The translations under genes and the position numbers were made by a program. The notes beneath the pieces were generated by a model that was not told the DNA's origin, ran no database searches, and saw only the letters and a program-made list of their open reading frames with translations. From the IMG/VR virus record IMGVR_UViG_3300025168_000720, positions 1 through 22,794 of that record: 22,794 nucleotides of DNA. The stretch is one strand, 5' to 3'. Positions 7,158-14,862 of this stretch are shown in pieces. This DNA comes from a virus. Positions within the stretch are counted from its first letter, which is position 1, and every line of letters starts with the position of its first letter.

Positions 7158-10100
7158 CTACTGAACAATAACGTTGCTTAAACCTTTGTTGACGTTAATT
7201 TCTACAAGTCCATCAACCATGTCTTTCATTATATCTATATGAGATATTATCATTACAAAATCAAATTCTACTTTCAGATAATCAAACAGCATAGAAAGCG
7301 AGTTTAGATTATCTGAGTCAAGATTTCCAAATCCTTCATCGACTGACAAGAAATTAGGTCTTGGCAAATTAGATATCTTAATTAGTGCAACTCTTATTGC
7401 TAGAGATGATATAAATTTTTCCATACCAGAAGTAAGCTCTAATGGCCATTTATTGTCATCGCTATATTTTATATAACTTAATATGTTTTTACCATCAACA
7501 TCGAATTCGATTTCAAACTCTACTATCTGAGAAAGAGTGTTGTTTATTTCCTCTTCCAAATAAGGCAGCGTTTGAGCTATAATCTCATAAGGTATACCGT
7601 CTCTCTTAATAGCATCTAAATAATACTCGTATGATTTAAGTTTTAATTCTAGTTCATGAGCTTCGGTTATAGTGTTTTTTATATGAGATATATTCTGATC
7701 AGTTATTGTTACGTTGCTATATGCCTTCTGAAGGTTAGACTGAACAACATCCAATTCTACCTTTATTGATGACTTCTCTATTTCTAATGTATCTATAGCT
7801 TTGTTAATGCGCTCATTGTTCTTTATAAATTCAACATTGCTATGGTACTTCTCGATATCACGTATAACACCCTTTAGTTCAGTTTTCTTTGCGCGTAGGT
7901 TGGACTTTCTTTCAAGTGATTTGATTCTTATTTCCGATTCATATTGGGAAATTGTCAACTTTTCTGATTGTAGCTTATTATGTATATCTATTAGGTTATT
8001 TACATCTAGATAGCCTTTTAGTACATCATCTGATATTGTTTTGTCGTTTAATAACTTCTTAACAATTACCTTTTCTTCTATCAATTCTATCTTAGCTTTG
8101 TCTGCAGCTTTAACAAATTCATTGTTGCAGCAGTAATTACAATTAGGGTCATATTCGTGTGTGTCCAACTTAGATATTAAATCAAGCTTGTTTCTAACGC
8201 TAACTTTCTTGATTTCTATAGACTGCTCGAGACCTATATTGTTTTGCTTCTCAACATTAAGTAATTCAAGTCTGTTATTCAAGGAATTTATATCTATTTT
8301 TGAAAGCTTACTGTTTATATCAACATACTTCTTTTTATTGTCTTTTGTATAATTTCGATACTTGTCTAATTTGTAATTGTGCACTTCAATATCTTTTTCT
8401 ATTCTAGATTTTACACCTTCTAGCTTGTCGATATCATTTTCTACTTTTATATTCTTTAGCTCTTTAGTCTTATGCTTTATACTGTCTTCTTTGTTTCCAT
8501 ACTTTTTTTGTATTTCGTTTTTATCATTTTCAAAATCCTTGTATACTTCTTTGAAGTTGCCAAGCTTCTCTTCTTCTTCGATAAGTTGTTCCGCATAATC
8601 TGTCTTTCCAAAGTTCTTTAATAGTATCTGAACCTCTTTTATTTCTTCGTTTGCTAAATGATATAACTCTTCAAATACAGTTATGTCTAAAAACTGCGAT
8701 AGTAAATCTTTCTTCTCAACTTGTGACTGATCTATAAATCCTGTGTTATTGTTTTGAACTGACATTGATGTTAGTACAAAGTCATTGTAAAAACCTAGAT
8801 AACCTCTTATGTTTTTATCTGTCTGAGTTCTTTGCTCACCGTTTAAATATATTATATTGTCATCTTCACCTATCATCCAAAATTGAACGTCAACTCTTAC
8901 GTGACCTGATTTTTCTTTCTTACCTTTCCGCTCGATGAAATAATCAACTCCATCTATTTCAAAATTTAATTTAGAGTAGAAAGATTTCTTTTTATTGTTA
9001 AGCACATCTGATGCTGATTTTGTTCTTGAGCATTTATGGAATATGTTAAACATAAGAGCATCTAGTATTGCAGACTTGCCTGAGTGGTTAGGTGCAAAAA
9101 TACCTACAACATCTCTAAGTTTTGTAAAGTCTATAGAGTTGTTTTCACCATAGCTAAACATATTTGAAAATTCAAATTTCTTAGGGAGCCAATTAACTCC
9201 ACGTGATATTTCTATATTTTTTAAATTCTTATTTAGCTCAGTGTTTATATTTTTAATACGCCTTATAGTTTCGTCATCAGCTGGATGGTTTGTTCCAATA
9301 TATTCTTCTAGTAATTCGTTTTGATATTGAACATTTCTTATATCTCTAGTTACAGATCGAGGTGTTTTATTTTGAGCATCAAGCTTATCGCTTTTTATGA
9401 TAACAATATCTTTAGTCGTGCATTTACTTTTAATTTCTTTTATAACATCTTTTAATTGAGCTTGAGTTGTATTAGAAGTCTTTATTCTTACTCTAGGATA
9501 TTTAGGTATATCATCAATGTTGGGGAGTGTTCCTGAATCTACTGCTACTGTATAAAAACCATGCACATTTTCAAAGTTTTTAAATGAAGCTACTCTTGTT
9601 TCAACATCCCATATTGCACAGCCGTGGTTGTCGAAAGCCTCTCCAAAGTTTTGTTGTATCAAAGATCCTACTTGTAGTATTGTTTTATTTTTATCATAAA
9701 ACTGACGCTTGTGTATATCACCTAGCATCACCATATCATATCCCTTAAACATTGATATTTTCAAGTTGTCGCTTTCTACTTTATATCCTGCATCTGTATA
9801 TGACATATCAAGAGCTCCGTGAAAAAGAGCAACCTTTGTCTTTGCTTTAAAAGAACTTGATTTTATAAATGTTGTTGGGTCATCAAATATACTGAATACG
9901 GTAAAGTGTGTACCTGCTATTTCGTGCACAGCTGAGTCCTTTAAGTAATGTAGCTGTGGGTGGTTTAAAGATTCTATCATCGGTGTTAACGAATCAAGTC
10001 TAGATGAGTTATTTAAGTTTGCATCATGATTACCTGTAATAACTATTGTGTGTCTTCTATCTGCTAAATTCTTAAAGAATTCTGTTGTTAAATCTATAAG

Positions 10101-10307
10101 CTCAGGTGATATATCAGTCTTGCTATGTACAACATCACCACCTACATACACTATAGAGTTTTTAGGTAAAGCGTCTACTTCTTTATAGAGCTGCCTAAAT
10201 ACTTTCCTGTATTCTTTGTGTCTTTGATAATTTCTTATATGTATATCAGCAACGTGTAATACTTTTTCTAATTTTTCAAATCCTACATCTATTTTGTTAA
10301 AGTCCAA
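7158..10307 (-). CDS. Fused SbcD(Mre11)-SbcC(Rad50) recombination nuclease/ATPase, 1049 aa
   Basis: This is one chain holding both halves of the gp47/gp46-type complex that resects DNA ends for recombination and repair. Residues 1-250 are the metallophosphoesterase: DIH (21-23), GGD (56-58), GNHD (92-95), FHG (162-164) and GDIH (196-199). Residues 375-550 hold the N-terminal ATPase lobe with Walker A APNHSGKS (405-412) and a Q-loop near SVQNN (516-520). Residues 550-900 are a long coiled coil with a Rad50 zinc hook, CNYC (723-726). Residues 950-1030 hold the signature TSGMEKF (959-965), Walker B FLSVDEGFG (986-994) and H-loop ISHID (1021-1025). T4 encodes the halves separately (about 339 and 560 aa). 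The start is TTG at 10307, with GGAG seven bases upstream; the next in-frame upstream stop lies only two codons away and no ATG comes before residue 110. It overlaps the primase gene by 11 bases. All key residues are present, so it is probably active. Confidence 0.92.
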   Translation of the reverse strand: MDFNKIDVGFEKLEKVLHVADIHIRNYQRHKEYRKVFRQLYKEVDALPKNSIVYVGGDVVHSKTDISPELIDLTTEFFKNLADRRHTIVITGNHDANLNNSSRLDSLTPMIESLNHPQLHYLKDSAVHEIAGTHFTVFSIFDDPTTFIKSSSFKAKTKVALFHGALDMSYTDAGYKVESDNLKISMFKGYDMVMLGDIHKRQFYDKNKTILQVGSLIQQNFGEAFDNHGCAIWDVETRVASFKNFENVHGFYTVAVDSGTLPNIDDIPKYPRVRIKTSNTTQAQLKDVIKEIKSKCTTKDIVIIKSDKLDAQNKTPRSVTRDIRNVQYQNELLEEYIGTNHPADDETIRRIKNINTELNKNLKNIEISRGVNWLPKKFEFSNMFSYGENNSIDFTKLRDVVGIFAPNHSGKSAILDALMFNIFHKCSRTKSASDVLNNKKKSFYSKLNFEIDGVDYFIERKGKKEKSGHVRVDVQFWMIGEDDNIIYLNGEQRTQTDKNIRGYLGFYNDFVLTSMSVQNNNTGFIDQSQVEKKDLLSQFLDITVFEELYHLANEEIKEVQILLKNFGKTDYAEQLIEEEEKLGNFKEVYKDFENDKNEIQKKYGNKEDSIKHKTKELKNIKVENDIDKLEGVKSRIEKDIEVHNYKLDKYRNYTKDNKKKYVDINSKLSKIDINSLNNRLELLNVEKQNNIGLEQSIEIKKVSVRNKLDLISKLDTHEYDPNCNYCCNNEFVKAADKAKIELIEEKVIVKKLLNDKTISDDVLKGYLDVNNLIDIHNKLQSEKLTISQYESEIRIKSLERKSNLRAKKTELKGVIRDIEKYHSNVEFIKNNERINKAIDTLEIEKSSIKVELDVVQSNLQKAYSNVTITDQNISHIKNTITEAHELELKLKSYEYYLDAIKRDGIPYEIIAQTLPYLEEEINNTLSQIVEFEIEFDVDGKNILSYIKYSDDNKWPLELTSGMEKFISSLAIRVALIKISNLPRPNFLSVDEGFGNLDSDNLNSLSMLFDYLKVEFDFVMIISHIDIMKDMVDGLVEINVNKGLSNVIVQ

Positions 10308-11202
10308 ATTTCATCTCCACTATTTTTCTCAAATCAAGAATTTCTGTACTACTTATTAACTTGTTTATTTTATCTTTCCCCATTTCGTTAGGGTCTGTAT
10401 CGATTGGTATGTCTATCATTCTTACGTCTATTCCTTCTGACAACAATGACTCTGAAAGTTCTAATGCTTCCTTTCTAGCATCGTTGTCAAGTACAATGTT
10501 AACTCTGCTAACTGATTCGTCTTTTAATTTCTGCTTTAACGCTTTAGGTAAAAACTTTCCAAATATAGGAATGGTATTCTCACCTATTGTCATTGCATCA
10601 AATACACCTTCACATATGTTAACGCTTTCTTTCCAATTTATTAAAAGCTCAAAGCCTATTATATCCTTTGATACTTTTGGATTTTTGTGTTTAAAGTCTG
10701 ATTCATAATATGATCTGCCTACAAAATAATTAAGTACGCCATCTTTATCATAGCTAGGAATTATAATCATTCCTGAATATGGTCCAGCTTCACAATAACC
10801 TATATTATGCCTAAGTACATCTATCTTACTTAAGCCTCGAGACTTTAAGTACTTAGCAGCATTTCTAAATTCAGGACTATTGATTGATCCGTTTATCATA
10901 GGTGTAAATTCTAGTGGAAGTGAAACATGTTCTTTCTCATCTTTTTTAGTAAAAGTTTTTATTTTTGAAAGACGTTTAAGAATAGGTATTTTGTCATACG
11001 CTTTCATTTTCTTAAATACGCGTTCCAAACCTATACCTTTGACTCCGCACACCCAACAGTGCCATTTTTCAGTTTGAGTGTTTATAACAAGCTTCATTTT
11101 GTGATGGTCGCAATAAGGACACGAAAACGTAGATTCATTACCACTAGTCTTTGACCTACCTAGTATACCTTCTAATAAGTTTATAAGTTGTCTGTTCTTC
11201 AT
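10297..11202 (-). CDS. DNA primase, zinc finger plus TOPRIM (gp61/DnaG-like), 301 aa
   Basis: This enzyme would synthesise RNA primers for lagging-strand replication. A CHC2-type zinc ribbon lies at residues 28-52, with Cys28, Cys31, Cys49 and Cys52 (SCPYC and HCWVC). The middle region (110-190) contains GLSKIDVLRHNIGYCE and MIIIPSYDKDG, as in the DnaG core. The TOPRIM domain has Glu198 in ICEGVFDAMT and the Asp-x-Asp pair D239/D241 in VLDNDAR. There is no helicase or DnaB-binding domain. The length of about 300 is close to T4 gp61 (about 342). The start ATG 11202 has no clear Shine-Dalgarno site, unlike most neighbours. Its last 11 bases overlap the SbcD-SbcC gene and supply that gene's ribosome-binding site, so the two are probably translationally coupled. 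Whether it is gp61 proper or another phage DnaG branch cannot be told by eye. Confidence 0.88.
   Translation of the reverse strand: MKNRQLINLLEGILGRSKTSGNESTFSCPYCDHHKMKLVINTQTEKWHCWVCGVKGIGLERVFKKMKAYDKIPILKRLSKIKTFTKKDEKEHVSLPLEFTPMINGSINSPEFRNAAKYLKSRGLSKIDVLRHNIGYCEAGPYSGMIIIPSYDKDGVLNYFVGRSYYESDFKHKNPKVSKDIIGFELLINWKESVNICEGVFDAMTIGENTIPIFGKFLPKALKQKLKDESVSRVNIVLDNDARKEALELSESLLSEGIDVRMIDIPIDTDPNEMGKDKINKLISSTEILDLRKIVEMKFGL
10305..10318 (-). promoter_or_regulatory. Ribosome-binding site and TTG start of the SbcD-SbcC gene
   Basis: On the coding strand GGAG (10318-10315) is followed by seven bases and then TTG (10307-10305). In this frame a TGA stop lies at 10313-10311, so translation cannot start further upstream, and there is no ATG until far inside the nuclease domain. 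The site lies within the last codons of the primase gene, which favours coupled translation. Confidence 0.75.
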
Positions 11203-11226
11203 AGATCTAATATAACAAATTATTCC

Positions 11227-11240
11227 GATATATTATAATT
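11227..11240 (-). promoter_or_regulatory. Candidate -10 element upstream of the primase (weak)
   Basis: A perfect TATAAT (11237-11232 on the coding strand) overlaps the stop codon of the GIY-YIG gene, 29 bases before the primase ATG. No convincing -35 lies 16-18 bases upstream (AAAGCA at 17). In DNA this AT-rich a chance match is likely. It is listed only because a replication gene inside a late operon would need its own promoter. Confidence 0.2.
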
Positions 11241-11673
11241 TTAACTCGTTTATTTGCTTTTCAGTTTTTGATGTGAACTTTACTTTTGCAAATCTTCTAG
11301 GGCCTATACAATCATTGTAGTATTCTTTTTTTATCGATACGTGATATCTATGATGTATGTTTTCTTCCAAGTAATTTACTTGACCTTTAGTCTCTCCCAT
11401 TATCAGTATTTCAAAACTAAAATTTTGCTTACCTAACTTTATAATATCTGCGTTGAGTTGTTTTGAAGATCCTGTATAATCTCTCCAATTTGAATCTTTT
11501 CTTATAACCTTGCGTCGCTTTTTGCCTTTTACTTTTACTCTGCGTGTAGTACCAAAGTATTTTCTACCGATGTATTTTTTGTCTGATTTTAAATTTGTAA
11601 TTAAATAAACGAATCCAAAATAACCTTCAGGTGCTTCATCGACACTTGTGTCTTTATATAACCAGTGACTCAT
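11233..11673 (-). CDS. GIY-YIG endonuclease (Seg-like, possibly homing), 146 aa
   Basis: A free-standing GIY-YIG nuclease. The catalytic core is visible: FVY at residues 21-23 (the GIY strand) and YIGRK at 34-38 with Arg37; Glu103 or Glu104 in YLEENI is the likely metal ligand, and Asn120 follows in the YYND stretch. A strongly basic insert (residues 42-60, rich in Arg and Lys) and NWRDYTGSS (62-70) follow the second strand and probably contact DNA. This arrangement recalls the Seg-like GIY-YIG proteins common in T4-like phages. The start ATG 11673 has AAGGAG upstream, and the gene lies 12 bases after the LamG structural gene. It stands exactly at the border between structural genes and the primase/SbcCD island. 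It could be a homing endonuclease or a resident nuclease; no intron or target site is visible. Confidence 0.85.
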   Translation of the reverse strand: MSHWLYKDTSVDEAPEGYFGFVYLITNLKSDKKYIGRKYFGTTRRVKVKGKKRRKVIRKDSNWRDYTGSSKQLNADIIKLGKQNFSFEILIMGETKGQVNYLEENIHHRYHVSIKKEYYNDCIGPRRFAKVKFTSKTEKQINELKL

Positions 11674-11685
11674 AAGTCTCTCCTT

Positions 11686-13629
11686 TTATGTATCAAATCT
11701 AACTATAAAGGTAGTATCATAATCTTCGGATTTTTTAATTGCCCGTGATAGCTTACCTATAGCTAGTAGTCTTGCATGTTCATCATATAAACCTATTGTT
11801 GTTATATATGGAGACCATGACGATTGTGTTACGTAGTGCTTTAATGTACCTAGTTTTGAGTCATCAACAATTGTTGGATTCATAGTGTACATATACTCTC
11901 TTTCTTTCAAGTGTACTGAGTATTCATGTTCAAGTATCTGGTGTGAGTTCTCCATTGAAAAAGTGCATTGGCCTAACATTGGAGTTGGATCATGAGTTGA
12001 CGGTGCCGTTATACCTTGTCTATATCTAAAGTCTTCACTAGTTATTGTAACGATTCCATGATTATAAAATACGTTGCCAACGAAATTAGTCATCCTACCT
12101 TTTGTTGCAACATAGTAAGATACTTCAGCTGGTGTAAATGCAGTATTGTATATATTGAAATTACTTATGCCACCTTGCCAATTAGCTCGATTTTCCATTG
12201 TTGCTTTCTGGAATGTGTTACCTGTGCCTGTTGTGCTAGATACTTGATATTGACCTCCCCATTGTCTAGTACAGCCAATAGTTATAGGAGCTTTGTTATG
12301 TATATTACCTGAAGGTATTGTTCCTGAATCTTCTAAATGGCCATCAATATACATAGAAAAAGTGTCGCCATCTTTTACCAATGCTACATCCCACCACTTG
12401 TTACCTGAGCCTGTAACAGATCCTGTGCTGTTGAGTTTTACAAAACCAGATCCTGCTTTTATTTGAGCTTGTAAATGGCCTGGTGTTCCAAAATCTCCAC
12501 CGGGTGAGTGATTTGATACTTGTCGCAATGAAAATGGATATCCTCCAGCGCCAGCAGATTTATAATCTTGCTTGTGCATAATAAACAAATGGTTATAATT
12601 ATGTAAACCATCATCATATGTTGGCTGGACTGCAGAGCATGATATTCTCATTGCTACTGTATAATCTTCGTTTCTTCTTAAATCTAAATTTTGAGTTGCA
12701 GAAATTTGTATGAAACTGTTTTTTAATTCATTTGATCTATCAACCACTGTTGTTTGTTCAATACCGTCTAGTTCTATATATGCTCCTTCGCTAGATCCTA
12801 CAGATGATATGGGATCGAGCTTAGCAGTAGCATTGTACATTTCAATTCTGTTTGTCCATCTTGATCTATCAAAAAATCTTACATCATTTCTTATATTGAA
12901 TTTATCTCCACCATATTTCTGCTGATATAGATTGTGAGAATTTATACTATTTGCTGTTATCTTATTTCCTGATTGGTTATATAATCCAGAAAAGTTAAGA
13001 GTCAGTAAGCTCTTTGAAACATAACTTTCATACCCACCAGCCAAAACAGATCCACTATCTACAGATCCTGTTATGTCGATATCATATAAGTTTCCAAAGC
13101 CATCATCACGTAAAGTTATTCTACTTCCTAAACTTCCTGATTGTATTTTTACAGTACCTTTATTTATGCTGTCGCCCATTATTCTTTGTGGTACTGATAA
13201 TACCTGAGCAGTGCTATTTAATTCTCTATACTCTTTATCATAACCGCTGTTATCTAAAGTGTAGCAAGGGTCATCAGGGTTTGTATAATACATACCTTGA
13301 ACTGAACCATGTATAGATCTTTTGAAATAGTTATTTGTAGTTCTTAAGTGGCCAGAATGACTTGTCTGTCCTTGATATTTGCCAAACTCGTCAGGGAAGA
13401 AGTCTCCTTTTTCAAAAGCTGCTTCGTATACGTATATGTCTAAATCGACAACTTTCTCTTCCAAAGGTGCGGAAGACGTTAAAGGATGATTGAAAATCCT
13501 TGATTGCTCGTAATACGGTTCATAATAACTGCCTGTGAAGTCTTCGATGTAAACAAGATACTCCTTGTGAGCATCATAGGGAGTAATTTGTATTTCGTCA
13601 CCTCTAAATGTTTTAAATGTGGTGGCCAT
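11686..13629 (-). CDS. Tail structural protein with LamG-like domain, 647 aa
   Basis: Residues 145-185 (VPQRIMGDSINKGTVKI, LRDDGFGNLYDID) match a phrase recurring in phage structural proteins. Residues about 283-510 form a LamG/concanavalin-like beta sandwich: AYIELDG, DYTVAMRISC, WWDVALVKDGDTFSMYIDG (412-430), APITIGC and FNIYNTAFTPAEV, the usual closing strand. Residues 568-647 (SVHLKEREYMYTMNP, YITTIGLYDEHARLLAIGKLS) are homologous to the C-terminus of the neighbouring 399-aa protein. It starts at ATG 13629 behind GGGATAAGGT, 14 bases after that neighbour. LamG folds in phage tails usually bind carbohydrate, so a role in surface attachment is likely. Its exact place in the tail is unknown. 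Confidence 0.8.
   Translation of the reverse strand: MATTFKTFRGDEIQITPYDAHKEYLVYIEDFTGSYYEPYYEQSRIFNHPLTSSAPLEEKVVDLDIYVYEAAFEKGDFFPDEFGKYQGQTSHSGHLRTTNNYFKRSIHGSVQGMYYTNPDDPCYTLDNSGYDKEYRELNSTAQVLSVPQRIMGDSINKGTVKIQSGSLGSRITLRDDGFGNLYDIDITGSVDSGSVLAGGYESYVSKSLLTLNFSGLYNQSGNKITANSINSHNLYQQKYGGDKFNIRNDVRFFDRSRWTNRIEMYNATAKLDPISSVGSSEGAYIELDGIEQTTVVDRSNELKNSFIQISATQNLDLRRNEDYTVAMRISCSAVQPTYDDGLHNYNHLFIMHKQDYKSAGAGGYPFSLRQVSNHSPGGDFGTPGHLQAQIKAGSGFVKLNSTGSVTGSGNKWWDVALVKDGDTFSMYIDGHLEDSGTIPSGNIHNKAPITIGCTRQWGGQYQVSSTTGTGNTFQKATMENRANWQGGISNFNIYNTAFTPAEVSYYVATKGRMTNFVGNVFYNHGIVTITSEDFRYRQGITAPSTHDPTPMLGQCTFSMENSHQILEHEYSVHLKEREYMYTMNPTIVDDSKLGTLKHYVTQSSWSPYITTIGLYDEHARLLAIGKLSRAIKKSEDYDTTFIVRFDT
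11689..11928 (-). repeat. C-terminal paralogous module, copy 2 (LamG protein, residues 568-647)
   Basis: This module of about 80 residues follows the pattern V/I-x-LK-x-x-E-Y-x-Y-x-x-NP ... YITT-V/I-G-L/M-Y ... LLAI-x-KLS ... R-V/F, and ends the protein. The partner copy ends the 399-aa protein at 13647-13883. The two genes are adjacent, consistent with tandem duplication or with a shared docking domain. Confidence 0.8.
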
Positions 13630-13643
13630 ACCTTATCCCTTTA

Positions 13644-14843
13644 TTAAAATTCTAGTTTAACTCTTATCAACGCCTCTCTTGTAAATGATTTTAACAATGG
13701 CTTGCTTAACTTTGCTATCGCTAATAATTCATTTCTGTCGTTATACATACCGACCGTTGTTATATAAACCTTAGGGTCTCTATACATTGATGGATGTGAA
13801 AACTCTCCTTGAGAACCAGATGTAAATGAAGGGTTATTACTATAGTTATATTCGTTATTTTTTAATCGTATGAAGTAATGAGTTGAATATATTCTTTCAG
13901 CACTCCTTGCTGCGAATTTAGCTACGTTTGCTGAGCCAGTAAAAGCTTGCACCAAATGGCCAATCTGAGGATTAACATTAGTACTGTTAACATCATTTGT
14001 TCCACCAGGACACCAGCAATAGTTTACTTCAGGTGGCATACCTAATTGGCGTGCTGATAGCATTATAACTCCCATGTCTGGATATATCCAACCAAATTGA
14101 GTTGCTGATGCATTTGAAGATCCTTGAGAGCCAGTTATAACTTTATATAGTGCTCCACTATCTCCTAACTTAGGACTTGTTACTGCTGAGTCATCTGTTA
14201 AAGTAAACATTGCTCCAGCTCCAGCTATTGCATTGTTTGTAAATGCTGAAGAAGAAATTGTCACTTCCCAGTTACCTGGGTCAATTCTTTCTTTAAACCT
14301 TTGTCTGTTTATGTTTATAAATACAGAGCCTGTTTCTGTGAATGTTGTATTGGATGCTGCATCTGTGATTGTGAAAAAATCATCGCCAGGAGCTAACAGT
14401 AAATTTCTATACTGTTGATATATTGCTTTTGTTGGTGTCATACCTTCAGAAGAGTATTCTGATATTGGTGCAGATCCAGATCCGTTTGAGTTACCGTATG
14501 CTATAGCGAACTGAGGTTCTGCTGATGCAGTTAACTGTGGTTCATCTCTATATAATTCTGCGTAATATAAACCAGAAGCAGCCATCTGAACAGATGAGGT
14601 ATATAATTCATTTGATACATCTAACAATTCACCATCGTTGTTTGACCACATAGCTGCTGTTATAGTATCTGCCTTTGCGTTCTGTACAATGTCTTCGTTT
14701 GTGAACCTGTTGTATATCGGTTGGATCACTCGTCTTCTAACAGGAGAAGTCGGCCGTCTATTTCCCCTACCTACTCTCGTAGAATAGTTCCTTGACAGAG
14801 CGTTATTCTTGTTGAATTTTTTACTATAATTACCTTTTGCCAT
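13644..14843 (-). CDS. Tail structural protein with basic N-terminus and shared C-terminal module, 399 aa
   Basis: The first 47 residues hold 13 Arg/Lys and no acidic residue (for example PVRRRVIQ), followed by a Ser/Ala/Thr-rich body. Phrases such as TPTKAIYQQYRNLLLAPGDD (136-155) and FININRQRFKERIDPGNWEV (175-193) resemble structural proteins found in tail clusters of large marine phages. Residues 321-399 (FIRLKNNEYNYSNNP, YITTVGMYNDRNELLAIAKLSKP) form the module shared with the LamG protein next door. The start ATG 14843 has AGGAG upstream, 19 bases after the 228-aa gene. It has no membrane segment or enzyme motif. It is confidently a virion protein by context and composition; its specific role is unknown. 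Confidence 0.75.
   Translation of the reverse strand: MAKGNYSKKFNKNNALSRNYSTRVGRGNRRPTSPVRRRVIQPIYNRFTNEDIVQNAKADTITAAMWSNNDGELLDVSNELYTSSVQMAASGLYYAELYRDEPQLTASAEPQFAIAYGNSNGSGSAPISEYSSEGMTPTKAIYQQYRNLLLAPGDDFFTITDAASNTTFTETGSVFININRQRFKERIDPGNWEVTISSSAFTNNAIAGAGAMFTLTDDSAVTSPKLGDSGALYKVITGSQGSSNASATQFGWIYPDMGVIMLSARQLGMPPEVNYCWCPGGTNDVNSTNVNPQIGHLVQAFTGSANVAKFAARSAERIYSTHYFIRLKNNEYNYSNNPSFTSGSQGEFSHPSMYRDPKVYITTVGMYNDRNELLAIAKLSKPLLKSFTREALIRVKLEF
13647..13883 (-). repeat. C-terminal paralogous module, copy 1 (399-aa protein, residues 321-399)
   Basis: This is the 79-residue partner of the module at 11689-11928. The best conserved part is YITTVGMYNDRNELLAIAKLS here, against YITTIGLYDEHARLLAIGKLS there. 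The conservation is in protein sequence; the DNA has diverged, so the duplication is old. Confidence 0.8.
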
Positions 14844-14862
14844 TTCTTTTTTCTCCTATTTC

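Noticed and set aside
10312-10314. ATG just upstream of the SbcD-SbcC TTG as an alternative start
   Set aside because: This ATG is in the primase frame (near its C-terminus); in the nuclease frame a TGA intervenes at 10313-10311.
11251-11261. MotA-box-like TTTGCTTT near the primase
   Set aside because: It is on the plus strand, so its orientation is wrong for a middle promoter of the primase, even though a TATAAT is nearby.
14316-14323. TATAAATA on the plus strand inside the 399-aa gene
   Set aside because: It encodes conserved residues (VFINI) on the other strand and points against all genes; a few chance copies are expected in DNA this AT-rich.
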